Assembly (NCBI RefSeq): GCF_026151205.1
Contig: NC_087078.1
Span: 4,109,675-4,173,674 of the forward strand
Source: Bolinopsis microptera
Lineage: Eukaryota; Ctenophora; Tentaculata; Lobata; Bolinopsidae
Reading direction: 5' to 3'
DNA length: 64,000 nucleotides
The notes under the pieces were generated by a model. The model worked only from the letters and a program-made list of their open reading frames with translations, was not told where the DNA came from and did no database searches. The position numbers and the translations under genes are program-made. Positions 58,925 to 64,000 of the stretch are shown piece by piece (position 1 is the stretch's first letter; every line of letters starts with the position of its first letter).

Positions 58925-58946
58925 CCTCAAATTATTTGTTATATAG
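58925..58946 (-). promoter_or_regulatory. Conserved 5' motif, family C copy
   Basis: On the minus strand, CTATATAACAAATAATTTGA plus GG, then TATG as in family A. Twenty-two bases are shared exactly with families A and B. Confidence 0.5.
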
Positions 58947-59652
58947 CAGCGCTGAAGATCAGTCATCTAACATTGTACATGAAGATACTAGATCAAAGTA
59001 GATACTTTAGCTCCTCTTTCCCATATTAATCTGCCTCTCTCTAATCACTAATGACTAACCTCTTGACTCTTTTAAGCTTCAACTGTTTCTTCATGTGTTG
59101 CCATTTCTGATTCCCAACCATGAAGGGGTGGCTACCTAGAATTAGGGCAGCCATCCCATGGAAAATGTATGCACAAGGCATGTGTAACGGCCTTATTCAA
59201 TTAGCTCGAAATTAGTACATATGTTTAAAAAGTAATACTTGTGTTTGATGTCGTTTAATTTTTTTTGTGAAAATTTTTATAAAATTTTTTATAAAAATAT
59301 TTTTTTGCTATAAAAAGCAATTTTCGACAAAAAATTATAGGTCAACATTTCAAAAAGGGGGCGGCGACCGCCTCCATCGCCCCCCCCCCTGGGCACGCCC
59401 CTGAATGGATTAACAAACTCCATATGTAATTAAAAGAAACCATAACAAATATGAAATTACATCAGCAATCAAATTGTAACATAAACATTTCTATTCCATA
59501 GTGGTGATAAAGTCGGAAATAAGCTTGCAGCTTTCAGTGTCAATATCTTGGTCCCAGTCTGGTTACCTATACCCGTGTAGTTTTGGTCTTCTTGTTTGTT
59601 GTTTACAAAAAATAATCATTTATCATCACGATTAATAGCATTGTCCCCTGAA
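58947..59652. other. Non-coding region
   Basis: Contains an AT-rich low-complexity block with short ATAAAATTTTTTATAAAA palindromes (59270-59310). No gene is seen. The 3' UTR of the minus-strand transporter would lie at its upper end. Confidence 0.45.
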
Positions 59653-60950
59653 TCACTGTGGGTATTTAGCTTCCTGTCCAAATTTCTGATGAAGTAGTTT
59701 TATGAGAACAGTTAAACTTGAGAAAATAAAGAAAGGAGTTCCTATCGCAAAAACTGTTTTGAAGTCTGCCAAGAAAGAAATCCTATGAAGATTCAAAGCA
59801 AAGATTGGTCCCAGAACAGCACCTGCATTATACCCCATGTTCCAAACATTCATAGCAGTTGACATGGCCACATCCGTCACAGCACTTCTACTAAGTATCT
59901 GAGCAGTATATGATAGAGAGGCAAATTGAATTGCGCTACTGCACACTAGAATTGCAGCAAAAGCAACTGCAGATACAGTGATGTCTGCTACATTAGGGAC
60001 TGAGATAACAGGTCCAAGAAACAGTAGCAGAAAGCCCACACCGGCCAGGCCACAAATTAGGTATAAATATTGTAGGACACGAAATCGCACTCCAATGGGC
60101 CCTGTAACGAATGTAGAGATGGTATAGATTGATGATCCTATTCCTAGCACTTTCCCGCCCCAATCAATGGTCTTATTGTATTCCTCTATGTAAAACTGTA
60201 CCAGAATAGACTCCACAAACACAATGCATGCCCCAATACTCAGCATGGGAACCCATCCATAGACAAGAGTGTCCAAAGTGAAGTGACGCTGATACTGCTC
60301 TGCCAAAGTTTCCTCTTTCTTGCACTTGCTCCCTGAATCCTTTATCAATGGGACAAACTCCTCATCTTTCTGAGGATAAATTAAGGCAAACAGCACTGAG
60401 AGTAGAAACCATGAGACCCCTGTTATGCCCATTGTCACGGGAAAACCAAAATGAGTACACAGCAAGGTCCCGATGTAGCAACCTATGCCCTTGCCCAAAT
60501 TAGATAACACTTCCCATGCCATGGAGATTTTGCAAGATCACTGTCCAAAATTATAGTCCAACCAACACCAATCTTGATGCTCATCAAAGAATCAGCTACC
60601 CCAGTCAATGAACGACCAATAAGGCCGATATAGAAGTATCCCAATCTACCAGCAAGTGGAGCATATGTGAATGAAGAAAATCCCAGCATTCCAATTGTCC
60701 CGACAGTAAGAATATATATGCTGGACTTCCACCCAGTTATAAGAGGGTACATCATTGTGGCTGGTATGGTGGCTAAAGGATGGGCGGCCACCAGGAATGC
60801 AACTTCAGTGCAAGTCATGTTCATTTCCATCGAGCCAGGGACGAGAGTAGCTAGGGGTATCATTCTGAGGAATGCAGCTGACATAGTCAGAGGTATAAAT
60901 AGAGTCAGGATAGCTCTCTTGCGGAGTGGTCTGACTTTCATCTCCTCCAT
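59653..60950 (-). pseudogene. MFS transporter, SLC18B1-like, intronless with one frameshift
   Basis: Starts at ATG 60950 (MEEMKVRPLRKR). The first frame (to 60483) covers transmembrane segments of the N-terminal half, with GRSLTGVADSLMS in the usual MFS position. The protein then continues in another frame from about 60520 (MAWEVLSNLGKGIGCYIG) to 59653. The join falls inside DSDLAKS / MAWEVLSNLG, where a single-base loss or two-base gain (CC before ATGG) explains the shift. Together about 430 residues and 12 predicted membrane helices match the SLC18/SLC22-like major facilitator family; SLC18B1 transports polyamines into vesicles. The lack of introns plus the frameshift suggests a retrocopy, but a sequencing error in a live intronless gene is equally possible. 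Confidence 0.8.
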
Positions 60951-61033
60951 CTGGAATCTGGATAGGCTAATTTGGATAATTTCTTATTGTGTTAAGTATT
61001 TTTCGTTGTAAAAGTACCACAAGTACCACCAAG

Positions 61034-61290
61034 TACGTCTATTTTACCCTGAGTTATGTTTTAGTTCAATCTTGACACAATTTTAAAATTATAATTTAAT
61101 TATTTTATATATTATATGTATTGTCCATAACTAGGGTGGCCTGCTAACAGAACCATGATATGCCTTGATTCATCCTTCAGCACAGAGAAAAGCTCCTTTT
61201 TTTATACATTATGATTACAGAGGAAATGATATTTAGATATATATTGCTGTGCTGTAAAAATTGACTTTATTTATTTATTTATTTATTTAC
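61034..61290 (+). mobile_element. LINE family A, 5'-truncated 3' end
   Basis: Matches 24945-25195 of copy 2 with few changes (a few indels, ATGATATGC for ATGATCTGC). It ends in TTTATTTATTTA units. It begins inside the second 65-bp 3' UTR repeat. Such dead-on-arrival truncation is typical of LINE insertion and confirms the family 3' end. Confidence 0.92.
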
Positions 61291-64000
61291 CACAGTTAGA
61301 GCTAAACGATAGTCAGAAAATGAGGAAACCTAGCTTGCTGAATCTTACAAGGAACAAGTGATCTTTATTTCTGAAGGAAGTGATAATTACTTCTGAAGAA
61401 TTATAATTTACGAATATATCATGCTACAATTACTCTTATCTAGTAGCAGAGTCGAGTATGCAGAGTGGAGTTGAGTATGCAGAGTGGAGTTGAGAATGCA
61501 GAGTGGAGTTGAGTATGCAGAGTGGAGTTGAGTATGCAGAGTGGAGTTGAGTATGCAGAGTGGAGTTGAGAATGCAGAGTGAGTGGTACAGAGTGGAGTT
61601 GAGTATGCACTTCGTATACACAACTTTTGACAACACAAGGTCCTTAGTATAGTCATTCTGCATCGAAATCATCTAGGTATGCAATTTGTCTCGATAGTCC
61701 TAGTCCTACAGAGCAAAATGTCTAAATAATATGAGAACGATACCGTAATAATTATTAGAACGATCTACACGAGCTAATATAAGCTGATATAAGACCAAAT
61801 TTAAACAATAATCTCAGCTATCGCTTAACATTTCACTTAACATTTCACTTAATCCCTATCGCCTAAGTGACAGGTGCTTCTGTATTTTACTGAAACCACA
61901 AAATGGAAATATAACACTCTAGCTACAACCGCAAAGTGCATCTTGACAATTTTAACGTATAAAAAGGCACAGTATAATATGTAGGATCGACTGTAACACA
62001 GTTATTACAAAATTATTGAACAATAAACATTAGTAAACGTTATTAGATATGGCGCCCATTATCATGGTAATTACTTATTATATCCGATTATTAATTATAT
62101 TTTTATTCATAAATTATAAAGAAAAGATTATATTTGATCTTATCATCTAGAATTAAATAAAATTATTCGTATCATGGAGCCAGGGTGTGAACTGGCTACA
62201 CCTTCTAAAAAAGTACCGCCCTTATGTCCTATGCCCCTATTTGAAATGGAAACTAATCGTGTTTCACTCTGCTACTAGTAAGTTGAAACCTGTGCCAGGC
62301 CCCAGGTCACGTGAAATTGACAGTGTCGAAATAGACATGCTCCAGGCTCCTCCGCCATGGCCAGGAATCCGTGAGATAACCTATAGCAACAACCCTGCAA
62401 GAATTGATTTTGCAAAGTGTTTGTTTTAAATTCACGAGGTTAAGAATAAAAACGAAGAAAGTAGTTATTAACTTTCAAAGGCTAAACTGATCTTAAATTT
62501 GGCCTTGCTGTTGAATTAACTATTCAAGCTATGCAGGTAATTTCAGCGTATTAGATTAGACTGACTATGGAATGTTATCAGATTGAAGTAATAGTATGAG
62601 TAGTGATAGTTCAATAAGTTTAGATGGCTGTGAAAATAACCTCCTCTTCACCGTACATTACGCGGATATAAGTAATGTGCAGCGTAAAAGACACAAGTAG
62701 AAGCTCGAAAGAATCAAAGGAATGTACAGTTAAATACCAAAGCGTGATTTTAAATCTTTGAACGTCATACTAAACACTGAGCCATGAACTAAAATAGTGT
62801 ACTACAATACAGTTTTAACCGAACTTTCCAATTCATTACAACTGTACTATTTAACTTTCTCCAAACTTTATCACACGAAACGTTAAATAAATAAATAAAA
62901 TAATATATGTCATATTATAAATAATGACATATAATAACGTCAGGTCAGTGAGCCGTTATAAGATAAGAAAAATTAAACCAACTGATAAAGTAAAATTGGC
63001 CAACAAAACACGTCAATCATGCTCTAAAATTACCAACAAACAGCATACAGTTAAAAGAGAAGAACGCAACACATGCTTATGTTATTCCTTATCAGTTAAA
63101 AAATAGTACTGAATAAATAAGACCATATCTTTGTTAAAATTATTGCAGCCTTTGAATTATAATTGACTGGAAATCCGCTTAGAAATAGAGATGCAAGCTT
63201 TATTCGAGAAAAATTAATTCATTCGTTCAAATCTCTTTTAGCATCTAGCTTCCGTATTGTAGAAAGTATGGATTTTATTTGACAATAACGACAAAGTTTT
63301 AAAGTTTCCCCAAATCAAAATTCTACGAATGCTATGATAGCTGCATTTCTTTTTATGCAACCCTGCACGAACCAATCCTTATCAAACCCAATATCATTGG
63401 GCCCTGTCATAGGGCCCTGTCATAGGATGCTGTTGCCAACGATCGGAGAAACAACTGTTCAATGACTTCATTATACGTTTAATATCTTTACTTACCCAGC
63501 CTAATCGAATTTAGTACATCAAGATAATCACAAAATTAATAAAACATAACATGGTCATATTAATACCTTTATCTCTTTAAAAATCATAAATTCTTAGAAA
63601 TAAAGTCAGATATTTCGAAAAAAATTTTACGCAAATTTTGAAGAAGAATTCGGGGAAAGGAATTACCCACAGTAAATCAAGGTTTGTGGTAAATGGGAGC
63701 GGGGTATTTAATCAATGTTTTACTGTAATATTATGTAGTAGATAAATTTAAACAATTATAAAATTGTGACTAATTATAATAAGTAAATTATGAGGAAAGA
63801 ATGATAGTAGAAATTAAAGGGCAGATTATCTCGCCGGCAATTTGGAGGGGGAAAAAAACCTCAATAAAGCTGAACAATTCGCCAAATTTGTAGCCTTTAA
63901 GTACCCTGGCCACCCGCCACAGGTTGGGGTTGGGGGGTGGGGGTCCGAGGGCAAGATATGTTGTAGAGCTCAGTTTACATTTTCAAATGCCTTTTTTCTT
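61291..64000. other. Non-coding region
   Basis: Holds a 19-bp minisatellite (61443-61616) and a short duplication of GGGCCCTGTCATA (63400-63426). Open frames at 62187-62429 and 62924-63106 have no recognisable motif. No gene is supported. Confidence 0.45.
61443..61616. repeat. Minisatellite, 19 bp unit
   Basis: About eight copies of GAGTATGCAGAGTGGAGTT with A/T variants (GAGAATGC). Confidence 0.9.

Noticed and set aside
62187-62429. 80-codon frame with a Pro-rich PPPWPG stretch
   Set aside because: GTG start, no recognised domain, no splice support.

Overview
This is a stretch of AT-rich, intron-containing, transposon-rich animal nuclear DNA. The host genes look metazoan: an hnRNP-type two-RRM protein, a homeobox gene and an SLC18B1-like transporter. 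The LINE (non-LTR retrotransposon) complement, microsatellites and minisatellites fit a non-vertebrate, possibly early-branching animal such as a cnidarian or ctenophore, but the phylum cannot be fixed from the sequence alone. There are no operons or bacterial features. Several reading frames open with non-ATG codons, and those starts are not trusted here.

Layout. 1-4 kb: non-coding, with CT microsatellites and a nested inverted repeat. 4.0-4.8 kb (minus): last exon of an RNA-binding protein gene. 5.7-6.2, 8.2-8.3 and 10.2-11.8 kb: minisatellites (32, 32 and 24 bp units). 12.8-25.2 kb: two almost identical LINE copies (family A) head to tail. 25.2-29 kb: a minisatellite, hairpins and a 1.07 kb terminal-inverted-repeat element with an ATCT duplication. 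33.6-35.0 kb (minus): a two-exon homeobox gene. 37.7-39.2 kb: dispersed GC-rich repeats and telomere-like GGGTTA runs. 39.2-45.7 kb: a second, damaged LINE (family B). 45.7-50.4 kb: more repeats and a reverse transcriptase fragment of another type. 50-57.7 kb: degenerate transposon pieces (L1-type ORF1, LINE RT tail), a (CCCTGA)n array inside a palindrome, and short terminal repeats. 57.7-58.9 kb (minus): 5' end of a third LINE (family C, PHD finger). 59.6-60.95 kb (minus): an MFS transporter with a frameshift. 61.0-61.3 kb: 5'-truncated tail of family A. The rest is non-coding.

The most notable system is in the LINEs. In families A and B, ORF1 carries an AlkB-like 2-oxoglutarate/Fe(II) dioxygenase domain followed by an SGNH-hydrolase (esterase) domain. 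ORF2 carries an EEP endonuclease and reverse transcriptase. The AlkB metal and co-substrate residues are conserved in both diverged families, which suggests a selected function; removal of alkyl or methyl groups from the element's RNA or cDNA is a reasonable inference. A 5' motif of about 40 bp is shared by families A and B, with a 22 bp core also in C, about 180-590 bp upstream of ORF1, and it looks like a common promoter module.
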